A stretch of DNA of 64,000 nucleotides. Origin: Subtercola sp. PAMC28395. GTDB lineage: Bacteria > Actinomycetota > Actinomycetes > Actinomycetales > Microbacteriaceae. Made by a program: the position numbers and the translations under genes. Numbering within the stretch: position 1 is the first letter of the stretch; each line of letters begins with the position of its first letter. Under the pieces are notes generated by a model, which searched no databases, was not told where the DNA came from, and worked only from the letters and a program-made list of their open reading frames with translations. Positions 1-7,875 of this stretch are shown piece by piece. Location: assembly GCF_018889995.1 (NCBI RefSeq), contig NZ_CP076547.1:620001-684000 (forward strand), written 5' to 3'.

Positions 1-705
1 TTTGACGTCGGCTTCGTTCACGTCATAGACCAGGTCAGTGCCCGGGAAGACGTCTTTGTACTCGAGATGGTTCTTGGAATCTGACCATGGCGCGAGATCT
101 CGCTGGAGAACCGAGTGAGCGGCACCCTTCAGGGCGAAGCCGATCGTATTCGAGTCTCTCGTCATCGATACGACGGTCGAATCGTCAGCGTATTGCGAGA
201 ACTGCGGGTGCAATGGATTCAGCTCCACCTTCGCACCGCCCTGGCCGAGCCAGGACCACGGCCCGGTCGTTGTCAGATCGGTCTGAATCGGCACCCACGA
301 ATTGCTGCTGTCTTGAATGTTGATGGGCGATGTCGAAACCGACGAGATCTTCATGCCGTCGGGGCCGGCATACGTGTTGCTGAATTCGTCGGCCGCGACG
401 ACCGTCTTGCCGTTCGGGTCGAAGTTCGACACCGCGGCCGAGGCGTCGACAGGATCCGCCGTTGGTGCAGGCGACGGTTGCACGACCGGTGCGGGATCCG
501 GCGTAGAGGTGTCAGTCGCGCTACCCGGTGACGACGAGATCGGCGGCAACACCGGAGTGTCTGACTGCTCGGCCTGCACGTCGGGCACAACGCTCGAATC
601 AGAAGGGGCCGAAGTCGGATCGGCGGCAGCGACCGGCGACGTGAGACCGACAACGAGCAAGACCGTCAATGTCATAGCAGTGACAACAGACGAAGCGAAA
701 CGCAT
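1..705 (-). CDS. Secreted Rhs/YD-repeat-type giant protein, N-terminal part (runs off window)
   Basis: Open frame of 235 codons with no stop, so only the N-terminus is present. Residues 1-27 form a signal peptide (basic start, hydrophobic run, cleavage near VAAAD). A Ser/Pro/Thr/Asp-rich low-complexity linker follows at about 28-90. After it comes a globular part ending in YKDVFPGTDLVYDV, a motif I associate with the N-terminal region of actinobacterial wall-associated Rhs repeat/polymorphic toxin proteins. The start is taken at ATG 705; a GTG at 714, with GGGGTTGG just upstream, is an alternative. The toxin or repeat part would lie left of base 1. The family call is inferred from the N-terminus only. 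Confidence 0.6.
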   Translation of the reverse strand, partial: MRFASSVVTAMTLTVLLVVGLTSPVAAADPTSAPSDSSVVPDVQAEQSDTPVLPPISSSPGSATDTSTPDPAPVVQPSPAPTADPVDASAAVSNFDPNGKTVVAADEFSNTYAGPDGMKISSVSTSPINIQDSSNSWVPIQTDLTTTGPWSWLGQGGAKVELNPLHPQFSQYADDSTVVSMTRDSNTIGFALKGAAHSVLQRDLAPWSDSKNHLEYKDVFPGTDLVYDVNEADVK

Positions 706-1080
706 GGACAACACTGACCAACCCCAAACTTACTTCGGCATCCACGCGGTCGCGAAGGAGCCCCCGAGAGTGAAGCTAGAGCAGCGGCAGCGGTGTCGGC
801 AAGTCGGGCAACGCCGCTGTTCCGCCCGTTTTCTTTGGCGCATGGCCCCCTCTCGAGTCACAAAATTCACACCAACATGTGTCGGGGGTTCGCGTTCGAT
901 AAGAATTCGCCCAGAAATCCCCGCCACATCAAGGAAGTGCTGGGCAGCGACTTTCTGAAGGAATTCACATAATTGGGTAGATATTTCCAGCAAACTCCAA
1001 GGCTAAAAGCCACCCAAAGGCAGAGCGAGATCGCCTCGCCGACACGATGAATACGGATCGGGCTGGGGAGGAGGAGCTAA
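706..1080. other. Intergenic region left of the IS element
   Basis: 375 bases with no convincing gene in either strand. It holds the upstream region of the Rhs-like gene and the original left flank of the IS insertion site. AT-richer patches occur around 860-1010, as expected for promoters, but no clear -35/-10 pair was recognised. Confidence 0.4.
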
Positions 1081-2035
1081 GAGGTCGCGCCGATAGGTGG
1101 TATTTCGGCGTGTTGTCGGCGGGACGGGCACGAGGCCTGTTAATCACGGATGTGTGAATATCTCGTGCGTCAACCGGAGTCCTCGTGCCCGCCGTTCCAT
1201 CATCGATCATTGAGCCGATCTGGCACCAGTTCGAAGCGCTCATCCCACCGGTAGCTGATGAGCACCCACTCGGCTGCCACCGGCCTCGTGTGCCGGACCG
1301 GATCGTGTTCGACAAGCTTGTGCAGGTCCTCGTGCTCGGCGCCGCGTACGTCAAGATCGCCGACAGCAGCTGCTCAGCAACGACAATCCGCCGCCGACGC
1401 GACGAATGGATCATGCACGGGGTCTTCGCCGAGCTGGAGCAGATCTGCCTGAACGCCTACGACAAGATGATCGGCCTCGAACTGACAGATCTGTCGGTGG
1501 ACGGGTGCATCGTGAAAGCACCCTGCGGCGGCGAAGCGGCCGGCCGATCCCCGGTAGACCGCGGGAAGCAGGGCACGAAACGCTCCCTCCTCGTCGACGG
1601 GAAAGGCATCCCGCTCGGCTGCGTGATCGCGGGCGCGAATTGTCACGACTCACCCCTGCTGGCGCCCACGCTGGACACGCTGGGCAGGTTCGGATTCGAC
1701 CTCCCAGAACGGATCACCGTTCACCTGGACGCCGGCTATGACTCTGGCAAGACCCGCGACCTGCTCGACACGCTCGGCTGCGACTACGTCATCAGCAAGA
1801 AGGGCACACCCCTGCAGACAGGAGCCCGATGGGTCGTGGAACGCACGAACTCGTGGCACACCCGCGGGTTCCGTAAACTCCAGATCTGCACCGAGGTCCG
1901 CACCCGCGTGATCGACGCGTTCATCGCCCTCGCGGCCGCGATCATCACCACCAGACGACTGATCCGCGAAGCCTGGACCCGCTACCGCTGGGACACCCGA
2001 CCAGACCGACGACCATGACCTAACGGCGCGACCTC
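1081..2035 (+). mobile_element. IS5-family insertion sequence, 955 bp, apparently complete
   Basis: Both ends carry the inverted repeat GAGGTCGCGCCG (1081-1092, and as CGGCGCGACCTC at 2024-2035). The flanks read CTAA before the left end (1077-1080) and, reading across the right end, CTAA at 2035-2038. This fits a TAA (3 bp) target duplication of the kind made by IS5-family elements. The single transposase gene fills the interior and is intact, so the element could be active or only recently immobile. It landed directly against the TAAG-N7-TAAG box that precedes the redox operon at 2148. Confidence 0.85.
1185..2018 (+). CDS. IS5-family DDE transposase
   Basis: 277 aa, the usual length for single-frame actinobacterial IS5-family transposases. 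The DDE triad can be placed: D in LSVDGCIVKAP, D in HLDAGYDS and E in VVERTNSW. The family block CGGEAAGRSPVDRGKQGTKR lies between the first two. The N-terminal domain (MPAVPSSIIEPIWHQFEAL) carries the DUF4096-like DNA-binding segment. No frameshift or stop is seen. It cuts and rejoins the element's 12-13 bp inverted ends. Confidence 0.93.
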   Translation: MPAVPSSIIEPIWHQFEALIPPVADEHPLGCHRPRVPDRIVFDKLVQVLVLGAAYVKIADSSCSATTIRRRRDEWIMHGVFAELEQICLNAYDKMIGLELTDLSVDGCIVKAPCGGEAAGRSPVDRGKQGTKRSLLVDGKGIPLGCVIAGANCHDSPLLAPTLDTLGRFGFDLPERITVHLDAGYDSGKTRDLLDTLGCDYVISKKGTPLQTGARWVVERTNSWHTRGFRKLQICTEVRTRVIDAFIALAAAIITTRRLIREAWTRYRWDTRPDRRP

Positions 2036-2050
2036 TAAGAAAGCTCTAAG
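2035..2050 (+). promoter_or_regulatory. Direct repeat TAAG-N7-TAAG, candidate response-regulator box
   Basis: CTAAGAAAGCTCTAAG contains TAAG at 2036 and 2047, an 11-bp period typical of OmpR/PhoB-type response regulators. The same 12-mer TCTAAGAAAGCT recurs at 7803-7814 before the second redox operon, and the OmpR-type regulator gene lies between the two. The first bases of the box are the IS target duplication, so the box survived the insertion. Binding is inferred, not shown. Confidence 0.55.
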
Positions 2051-2147
2051 TATTCGGCCCTAGCGTGAGGTCAGGGGCACGAACAGGGCTCCGTGACCCT
2101 GCGCCACCGCCGCCGCTTCCCCTCCTGCTGCTCATGAAAGGTGCGCT

Positions 2148-3533
2148 GTGACTGCAATCGTCGCCAGGCGAACCCGCTCGCGCAACTATCGCAAGCGGGC
2201 GGCGGCCGCCGACGTCATGGGCGTGCTCTGCTGGGTCTCTGTCGCCGTCTCGATTGCCCTCTATCTGGCGTACGCGGGCACGACCGAGTTCGGCACACCG
2301 GCGGGAGCGATCACGGCCCTCGGCATCGTGACGGGGCTGGCCGGCACCGACCTCATTCTGGTGATGCTTGTGCTCGCGGCCCGCGTTCCGTGGGTCGACC
2401 GCACAGTGGGCCAGGACCGCGCCATCGCGCTGCACCGCTCGCTCGGCAAGCCCGTTCTGTACCTCTTACTTGCGCACGCTGTGCTGCTGACAATCGGGTA
2501 CTCGCTCGCCGACCAGACCAACGTCGTGGCCGAGACGATCTCCTTTCTCACGACCAGCAACGACCTTCTCCTTTCCTATGTTGGTCTCGGCCTACTGATA
2601 GTCGTGGTCGTGACCTCGGTGATCTCTGTGCGGCGGCACTTTGCCTACGAGGCGTGGCACCTCATCCACCTGCTCAGCTATATCGCCGTGCTCGTGGCGC
2701 TGCCCCACCAGCTGAGCATCGGCGGCGTGCTCGCCGAGGGCAATCTTCAACGGGTCTACTGGATCGCGCTGTATGTGATCGCGTTCGGGGCCGTACTCGT
2801 CTACCGATTCGCTCTGCCGATCATCCGGTCGGTGCGTCATGACCTGCGGGTGACCGGCGTCGAGACGATCGCGCCGGGCGTGGTGTCGATCCAGCTCTCG
2901 GGCAAGCAGCTCGAGAGGCTCGAGGTGAAGGGTGGCCAGTACGCGGTCTGGAGATTCTGGAGCGGCCGCACGTGGTGGCACGCGCACCCCATCTCGTTCT
3001 CGGCGATGCCGACGGCGAACTCGGCCCGCATCACCGTGCGCGACCTGGGTAAGGGCACTGCTCGAATCAGCCGGTTGCGCCCGGGGACCTTCGTGTCGAT
3101 CGAGGGGCCGTACGGCGTCTTCACCGACACCGCCAGAACGGCACCGTACCTGGCCGTGATCACCGCCGGGATCGGAATCACCCCGGTTCGCGCGATGCTC
3201 GAGCACGCCCGGCTGCGCGCGGGCGAGGCGACGATTCTGCTGCGCGCCTCAGACGAATCGCAGCAGTACCTCTGGAACGAGATCGCCACGCTCGCGACGA
3301 ATTCGGGGTCTGCGGCGTTCTCGATGGTCGGCAAGCGGCCGCACCAGGCGCAGACGTGGATGTCGGCGTCGGCATACGCCAATGGTGTGTCGCTCGAATC
3401 GGTCTTCCCGCAGTTGCACGAATCCGACCTCTATATCTGCGGGCCCCAGAACTGGGCCGACCTGGTGGTTCGGGATGCCCGTGCAGCCGGGCTACCCGCC
3501 CGGCAGATTCACCTGGAAAGGTTCGATTCGTGA
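2148..3533 (+). CDS. Ferric-reductase-like transmembrane flavoprotein with ferredoxin-reductase tail
   Basis: 461 aa. The N-terminal half (about 20-220) has six hydrophobic segments and His residues in HRSLG, LLAHAVLL and EAWHLIHLLSY, as in ferric-reductase/NOX-type haem-b membrane domains. Residues about 225-320 form an FAD-binding barrel. About 325-461 is the NAD(P)-binding lobe, with ITAGIGITPVRAML and YICGPQNW. It probably moves electrons from cytosolic NAD(P)H across the membrane to an outer acceptor. The GTG start has GAAAGG 8 nt upstream. Its stop overlaps the start of the FMN-binding protein gene (GTGA), its likely redox partner. Confidence 0.85.
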   Translation: MTAIVARRTRSRNYRKRAAAADVMGVLCWVSVAVSIALYLAYAGTTEFGTPAGAITALGIVTGLAGTDLILVMLVLAARVPWVDRTVGQDRAIALHRSLGKPVLYLLLAHAVLLTIGYSLADQTNVVAETISFLTTSNDLLLSYVGLGLLIVVVVTSVISVRRHFAYEAWHLIHLLSYIAVLVALPHQLSIGGVLAEGNLQRVYWIALYVIAFGAVLVYRFALPIIRSVRHDLRVTGVETIAPGVVSIQLSGKQLERLEVKGGQYAVWRFWSGRTWWHAHPISFSAMPTANSARITVRDLGKGTARISRLRPGTFVSIEGPYGVFTDTARTAPYLAVITAGIGITPVRAMLEHARLRAGEATILLRASDESQQYLWNEIATLATNSGSAAFSMVGKRPHQAQTWMSASAYANGVSLESVFPQLHESDLYICGPQNWADLVVRDARAAGLPARQIHLERFDS

Positions 3534-4162
3534 GAAAGAGAGCGGTTTTCGGGTCGATCGTGTCATCGGCGGCCGTGCTGGCCGTCGGCTGGCAGATCGG
3601 TGTTCACGACACAGCGACCACCACGCTCTCGGATGCTGCGCCCGTGTCAGCGGGGAGCACGCCGAGGGCAAGCGCCACGCCGAGCACCTCACCGACCGTT
3701 GCGCCCAAAGCCACCCCTACGCCGACGCCCGCGCAGACCGCTGGGCCGGCGACGCCGGCAACTGCTGCCGCGACACCGAGCGCTGCGGCAGCGGCTCCCG
3801 CTGCACCCGCCGACCCTGCGCCAGCTGCAGCAGCACCTGCTCCAGCCGCACCCGCCCCGGCTCCCGCCCCCGCTCCCCCTGCGGTCGATCAGAACTTCAC
3901 CGGCTCGCTGATCAGCACGCGGTACGGCACGATCCAGGTGCAGATCACCGTGAACAGCGGAAAGATCACCGATGTCACGGCACTGAAACTGACCGACGAC
4001 GGCGGGCGATCGGTGCAGATCAGCGCACGGGCCGCTCCGGTGTTGCGAAGTGAAGTACTGTCTGCCCAGTCGGCGAACGTCGCATCGGTGAGCGGGGCGA
4101 CCTACACGAGCGATGGGTACCTCCAGTCGGTACAGTCTGCCCTCGACCAGGCCGGGCTCTGA
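3530..4162 (+). CDS. Secreted/anchored FMN-binding domain protein with Ala/Pro linker
   Basis: 210 aa from GTG 3530, overlapping the previous stop. A basic N-terminus and one hydrophobic segment (about 5-22) act as signal or anchor. A Thr/Ala/Pro-rich spacer covers about 35-122, and the FMN-binding domain covers about 125-210. The covalent flavin site SGAT is at 188-191, with Thr191 as the expected FMN-phosphoryl acceptor for ApbE. The Asp that usually stands three residues before the Ser of this motif is Ala185 here. The long Ala/Pro spacer would hold the flavin domain away from the membrane. The next gene is the FMN transferase. Confidence 0.85.
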   Translation: MRKRAVFGSIVSSAAVLAVGWQIGVHDTATTTLSDAAPVSAGSTPRASATPSTSPTVAPKATPTPTPAQTAGPATPATAAATPSAAAAAPAAPADPAPAAAAPAPAAPAPAPAPAPPAVDQNFTGSLISTRYGTIQVQITVNSGKITDVTALKLTDDGGRSVQISARAAPVLRSEVLSAQSANVASVSGATYTSDGYLQSVQSALDQAGL

Positions 4163-4914
4163 TGCAACACGTCTTCGAGACGATGGGCACGGTGGTGAGC
4201 CTGCGTTTCGACGAGCGCACCGTCGCGCGCTCGGTTCTCGACGACGTCGAGCACGTCTTCAGAACGGCCGACACGACCTTCAGCCTCTACAACCCCGCCT
4301 CAGAACTCTCGCGGATCGCGTGCGGTGAGCTGACGCTGGCACACAGCAGCGAAGCGGTGCGCGACGCCTACGAACGTGCAGTGCACTGGCGCAACGCCAC
4401 GGGTGGGGCCTTCACCGCGCATCGGCCAGACGGAGTGATCGACCTCTCGGGCATCGTCAAGGCGCTGGCGATCGAGGCCGCGGGCGAGATTCTCGATGCG
4501 GCCGGCAGCGCTGGCTGGCTGCTCAACGCGGGCGGCGACGTACTGGCCCGCGTCGGCAGCGAGGGTGATGGCCGAGCCTGGCGAGTGGGCATCGTCGACC
4601 CCCTCGATCGCTCGGCGCTGCTCTGCAGTTTCGAACTCGACGAGACCCGCGCAGCCCTGGCGACCTCGGGAACCGCCGAACGCGGTGAGCACGTCTGGCG
4701 AACGGATGCCCGGCAGAGCTTCAGCCAGGTCTCCGTTCTCGCCTCAGACATCGTCACAGCCGACGTTCTGGCGACGGCCATTCTCTCGGGTGGGCAGCAG
4801 ACCCTCGACCACGCGACGGCGCAGTTCGGCGTAGAGGCGCTGACGGTCGACGCGAACGGTGAGCTTCTGATCACACCGTGGTTGCGTAACGCCGTTTCAG
4901 CTGTACGTCACTGA
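4162..4914 (+). CDS. apbE: FAD:protein FMN transferase (ApbE family), copy 1
   Basis: 250 aa, a short ApbE without lipoprotein signal. Diagnostic motifs are DLSGIVKALAI (Lys100), NAGGD, TSGTAERGEHVW and the metal-binding end DIVTADVLATAI. The enzyme transfers FMN from FAD onto Thr/Ser of partner proteins, here most simply the SGAT site of the preceding gene product. It shares one base with that gene (TGATG). Substrate pairing is inferred from adjacency. Confidence 0.9.
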   Translation: MQHVFETMGTVVSLRFDERTVARSVLDDVEHVFRTADTTFSLYNPASELSRIACGELTLAHSSEAVRDAYERAVHWRNATGGAFTAHRPDGVIDLSGIVKALAIEAAGEILDAAGSAGWLLNAGGDVLARVGSEGDGRAWRVGIVDPLDRSALLCSFELDETRAALATSGTAERGEHVWRTDARQSFSQVSVLASDIVTADVLATAILSGGQQTLDHATAQFGVEALTVDANGELLITPWLRNAVSAVRH

Positions 4915-5006
4915 GCATGAATGCCCTCCACCTGACTCTGGCCACCGCCATCCGCCCGAGCGTCAGACCCGCGACGAACCCCTATGGCGTGCGCGTCAGT
5001 CGTCGA

Positions 5007-5747
5007 TCAGACCGCGCCGGTCGTACCGAGCAGCAGGCCGATGCCGAACGTTGCGACGAGCGCCGCCGCGCCGCCGATCACCACGCGGAAGGTGGCCCGC
5101 AGAACCGGGCTCCCGCCGAGGCGGGCACCCATGATGCCCGTGGCCGCGAGCGCCAGGATCACCGCAACGAACGTGACGGGCACTCGAATGTTCTCCGGGG
5201 GCAACAGGATCGCCAGGAACGGCAGGATCGCGCCGATGATGAAGGCCAGCGCCGAGGCGCCGGCAGCAGCCCACGGGCTCGCGACATCGGCTTCGTCGAT
5301 GTTGAGTTCCATCGACAGATGCGCGCGGAGAGCATCTTTCGCCGTCAGCTCGTTCGCCACCCTCATGGCCGTGTCGGCCGACAGCCCCTCGGCTCGGTAG
5401 AGGGCGGCAAGCTCCTCGAGCTCGCCTTCGGGGTCTTCGAGGAGCTCTTTTCGCTCCTTGGCGATGAGGGCGTGCTGGCTGTCGCGCTGGCTGCTGACCG
5501 AGACGTACTCACCGAGAGCCATCGAGATGGCACCACCGACGAGGCCAGCGGTTCCCGCCGCGAGAATCGCGGGGGTCGAAGCGCCGGCACCGGCGACACC
5601 GACCACGATCGCAGCGACGGAGACGATGCCGTCGTTCGCGCCGAGAACGCCCGCGCGAAGCCAGTTCAGGCGCCCCGCCATGCTGCTGGTGTGCGGCTCG
5701 TTGGGTTGCTGGCTGAACGCGGATTGCTCGGCAGATGCGGTCGTCAT
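5007..5747 (-). CDS. VIT1/CCC1-family Fe2+/Mn2+ transporter
   Basis: 246 aa. The N-terminal half holds the family signature LRAGVLGANDGIVSVAAIVVGVAGAG and a second hydrophobic stretch (GLVGGAISMALGEYVSVSSQ). A charged cytosolic metal-binding helix region (about 90-150) follows, then three C-terminal membrane segments. Bacterial homologues export or sequester ferrous iron or manganese. It is transcribed divergently from the response regulator, and an iron-box-like site lies in the shared 81-bp gap. The start ATG 5747 is the only one preserving the Gln/Ser-rich lead-in. Confidence 0.88.
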   Translation of the reverse strand: MTTASAEQSAFSQQPNEPHTSSMAGRLNWLRAGVLGANDGIVSVAAIVVGVAGAGASTPAILAAGTAGLVGGAISMALGEYVSVSSQRDSQHALIAKERKELLEDPEGELEELAALYRAEGLSADTAMRVANELTAKDALRAHLSMELNIDEADVASPWAAAGASALAFIIGAILPFLAILLPPENIRVPVTFVAVILALAATGIMGARLGGSPVLRATFRVVIGGAAALVATFGIGLLLGTTGAV

Positions 5748-5784
5748 GACTCAAACGATAGACAGGACTCCGCCCCGGCGCTAG

Positions 5785-5803
5785 GGTGGCAAGCCTTACC
5801 TCA
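5785..5803. promoter_or_regulatory. DtxR/IdeR-like iron box
   Basis: On the minus strand this reads TGAGGTAAGGCTTGCCACC, matching 14 of 19 positions of TWAGGTWAGSCTWACCTWA; the left half and core are nearly perfect. It lies between the divergent VIT1-like transporter and the response regulator and overlaps the expected -35 position of the latter. An iron-dependent repressor could therefore control both genes. Inference from motif matching by eye. Confidence 0.45.
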
Positions 5804-5816
5804 CGAGCAGGCTCCC

Positions 5817-5822
5817 TATACT
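5817..5822 (+). promoter_or_regulatory. -10 element TATACT of a leaderless promoter
   Basis: TATACT ends 6 nt before ATG 5829 of the response regulator and no Shine-Dalgarno sequence is present. This fits transcription starting at or next to the start codon. The iron-box-like site at 5785-5803 covers the -35 region. Confidence 0.5.
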
Positions 5823-5828
5823 TCGAGC

Positions 5829-6497
5829 ATGAAACATCAGCCGCGAATCCTTGTTGTGGAAGACGACGCTCGGCTGAACGCGATGCTCAGCGAGCTGCTG
5901 GCCAGTGAGGGGTACGACGTGGTTTCGGCGCGCGACGGCCAGCGCGCCCTGCACGAAGGCCTCACGCAGCCCTTCGTCCTCTTCTTGTTCGACCGGGGCC
6001 TCCCTCTCATCGAGGGGCTGGATGTTCTCACCAAGCTCCGGCACAGCGGAGTACTCACCCCGACGCTCATCCTCTCGGCCCTCGGCAACCCCGCCGACCG
6101 GGTGGAGGGGCTCGACAGGGGTGCAGAGGACTACCTCGCCAAGCCCTTCGACATCGACGAACTGCTCGCTCGGCTTCGTTCCCTTCTGCGCCGCCACGAG
6201 ACCACGGTGCCCACGTTGAGGGTGCCCGGCGGCACCCTCGAAACCGAAGCCCGCACCGTCTCTCTTGTCTCCGGCGAGGTCGTCGCGCTGTCGGAGCGCG
6301 AAGCCGACCTGCTCGAGAGACTGGCACGCAGACCCGAGCGGGTTTTCGAGCGCGTCGATCTGCTCGACTCCGTCTTTCCTGACGCAGACGACGAGGGCGT
6401 CGTCGACACGTACGTTCACTACCTGCGCAAGAAGCTCGGCCGCAGCTGCATCGTCACGGTTCGCGGCATCGGCTACCGGCTCGGGAGTGTGTCGTGA
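5829..6497 (+). CDS. OmpR-family response regulator
   Basis: 222 aa. The receiver domain (5-117) has the acidic pocket EDD (11-13), phospho-acceptor Asp55 in LFLFDRGLP, Ser83 and Lys105 in YLAKPF. The C-terminal winged helix (about 127-222) includes the recognition region TYVHYLRKKLG and VRGIGYRLG. The frame is open far upstream, but ATG 5829 directly follows a good -10 and begins the domain normally. It overlaps the kinase gene by 4 bp (GTGA). The likely targets are the two TAAG-N7 repeats at 2036 and 7805. Confidence 0.92.
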   Translation: MKHQPRILVVEDDARLNAMLSELLASEGYDVVSARDGQRALHEGLTQPFVLFLFDRGLPLIEGLDVLTKLRHSGVLTPTLILSALGNPADRVEGLDRGAEDYLAKPFDIDELLARLRSLLRRHETTVPTLRVPGGTLETEARTVSLVSGEVVALSEREADLLERLARRPERVFERVDLLDSVFPDADDEGVVDTYVHYLRKKLGRSCIVTVRGIGYRLGSVS

Positions 6498-7756
6498 TGG
6501 CGAAACTCCGAAAGACGCGGAGCACCACTGGGCAGAGCATGTCCAGGCGCGACCGCGCCGACCTGCGGCGGGCAGCGCTTCGGCTCGCCCTGCAGTTCAC
6601 GGCTCTGATCGTGGTGCTGTTCGTTGCCATGGGCGGGCTGCTCTACTTCATCGTCAGTACGAGCCAGTCCGAATCCGACCAACGCACACTCGCCGACGCT
6701 GGCCACTCCCTGTCGACCGACGACGGCTCAGGCGTGCTGCTGGCTATCTACGCCGGCGGCCGTCTGCAGGTTTCACGAGACATGCCAGCGGGCCTGCCCG
6801 ACACGGATGCGATCAGCCAGGTCGCTGCCGAAGGCGGGGTCCTCCAGAAACAGGTCTCGAGCGAGGGCCACACCTACGCTGTGCGCACGGCCAAAGACTC
6901 CGACGGAGACCGCGTGATCCAGGTGGCGATCGACCAGAGGGAGAATCAGGAGGAGCTGCAACGCCTGCTCATCGCCCTGGTGATTGCAGGCGTGGTGGCG
7001 AGCGCCGCAGCTGGAGTCATCTCGGCACTCATGGCCCGTCGCTCGATGCGGCCCCTCGCCGAGGCGCTCGCACTTCAGCGGAGGTTCGTGGCCGATGCCA
7101 GCCACGAACTGCGAACTCCGCTCACGCTGCTCAGTACCCGGGCCCAACTGCTGAAGCGAACCCTGCACAACGCTCCTTCGGGCGACGGCCCGGCAACCTC
7201 TGCCGCAGTCGACGAGATCGTGCAGGATTCCCGGATGCTCTCGGAGATACTCGAAGACCTGTTGATTGCCGCCGATCCGCGTGAGACGACTGAGCAGCAG
7301 CCCCTGAATCTCGTCGAAGCGGGCACAATCGCAATCGCCGCGCTGCAGGCGGATGCTGCGGGCCGGGGCATGACGCTCACCATCACCTCATCGCAGCCGA
7401 CCATCACCGTGGCCGGCACTGCCGTATCGATTCACCGGCTGTTCACCGCGCTGGTCTCGAACGCGCTGGACCACGCCGAATCGGCTGTCACGGTGACAGT
7501 CGCCGTGCAAGCCAAGGAAGCTGTGGTGACTGTCACAGACGACGGGCCCGGCTTCGGCTCCGATATCAATGACCGCGCCTTCGAACGGTTCGCGAGCTCT
7601 CGAGAGAAGACTCCTGACGACGAACAGCCCCGGCACTACGGCCTCGGGTTGGCACTCGTCGCCGACGTAGCCGCCCGCCACGGCGGGAGTGTGAGCATCG
7701 AGCCTCCCGTTCCCGGCAGCGGTGCCACCGTCGTCGTTCGCTTTCCCCTTGCCTGA
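6494..7756 (+). CDS. Sensor histidine kinase of the redox/iron locus
   Basis: 420 aa. It has a basic N-terminus, TM1 about 31-56, a small extracytosolic sensor domain about 57-155 and TM2 about 158-180. The dimerisation helix carries His204 in FVADASHELRTPL and is followed by a GHKL ATPase domain. In that domain the N-box is FTALVSNALDHA, the G1 region DDGPGFG and the G2 region GLGLALV. The GTG start at 6494 overlaps the regulator's stop; the next codon is ATG, so either could serve. The external loop has no recognised ligand motif. Confidence 0.9.
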   Translation: MMAKLRKTRSTTGQSMSRRDRADLRRAALRLALQFTALIVVLFVAMGGLLYFIVSTSQSESDQRTLADAGHSLSTDDGSGVLLAIYAGGRLQVSRDMPAGLPDTDAISQVAAEGGVLQKQVSSEGHTYAVRTAKDSDGDRVIQVAIDQRENQEELQRLLIALVIAGVVASAAAGVISALMARRSMRPLAEALALQRRFVADASHELRTPLTLLSTRAQLLKRTLHNAPSGDGPATSAAVDEIVQDSRMLSEILEDLLIAADPRETTEQQPLNLVEAGTIAIAALQADAAGRGMTLTITSSQPTITVAGTAVSIHRLFTALVSNALDHAESAVTVTVAVQAKEAVVTVTDDGPGFGSDINDRAFERFASSREKTPDDEQPRHYGLGLALVADVAARHGGSVSIEPPVPGSGATVVVRFPLA

Positions 7757-7804
7757 GCGTTTCCGGTGAAACCCTGAAAGACGCCGCCGGTTAGAGCAAT
7801 GTCT

Positions 7805-7819
7805 AAGAAAGCTGGAAGA
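7805..7819 (+). promoter_or_regulatory. Second copy of the TAAG/GAAG direct-repeat box
   Basis: TAAGAAAGCTGGAAG, with half-sites at 7805 and 7816 (11-bp period), matches the box at 2035-2050 over 12 bases. It lies 57 bases before the start of the second redox operon and just after the kinase gene. Probable binding site of the response regulator encoded at 5829. Confidence 0.5.
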
Positions 7820-7875
7820 AACGTCGGGGATCGTAGAGATAGTCACGAACTTCTCCCTACGAAATGAGGCGCACA

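Noticed and set aside
4917-5828. Upstream extension of the response-regulator frame by about 300 codons
   Set aside because: The extension is antisense to the VIT1/CCC1 gene and is rich in Arg/Asp/Gly; the normal receiver start is at ATG 5829 beside a good promoter.
7864-7875. ATG 7864 as the start of the Pro/Gln-repeat protein
   Set aside because: No ribosome-binding site precedes it, whereas GAGG lies at the right distance before ATG 7876.
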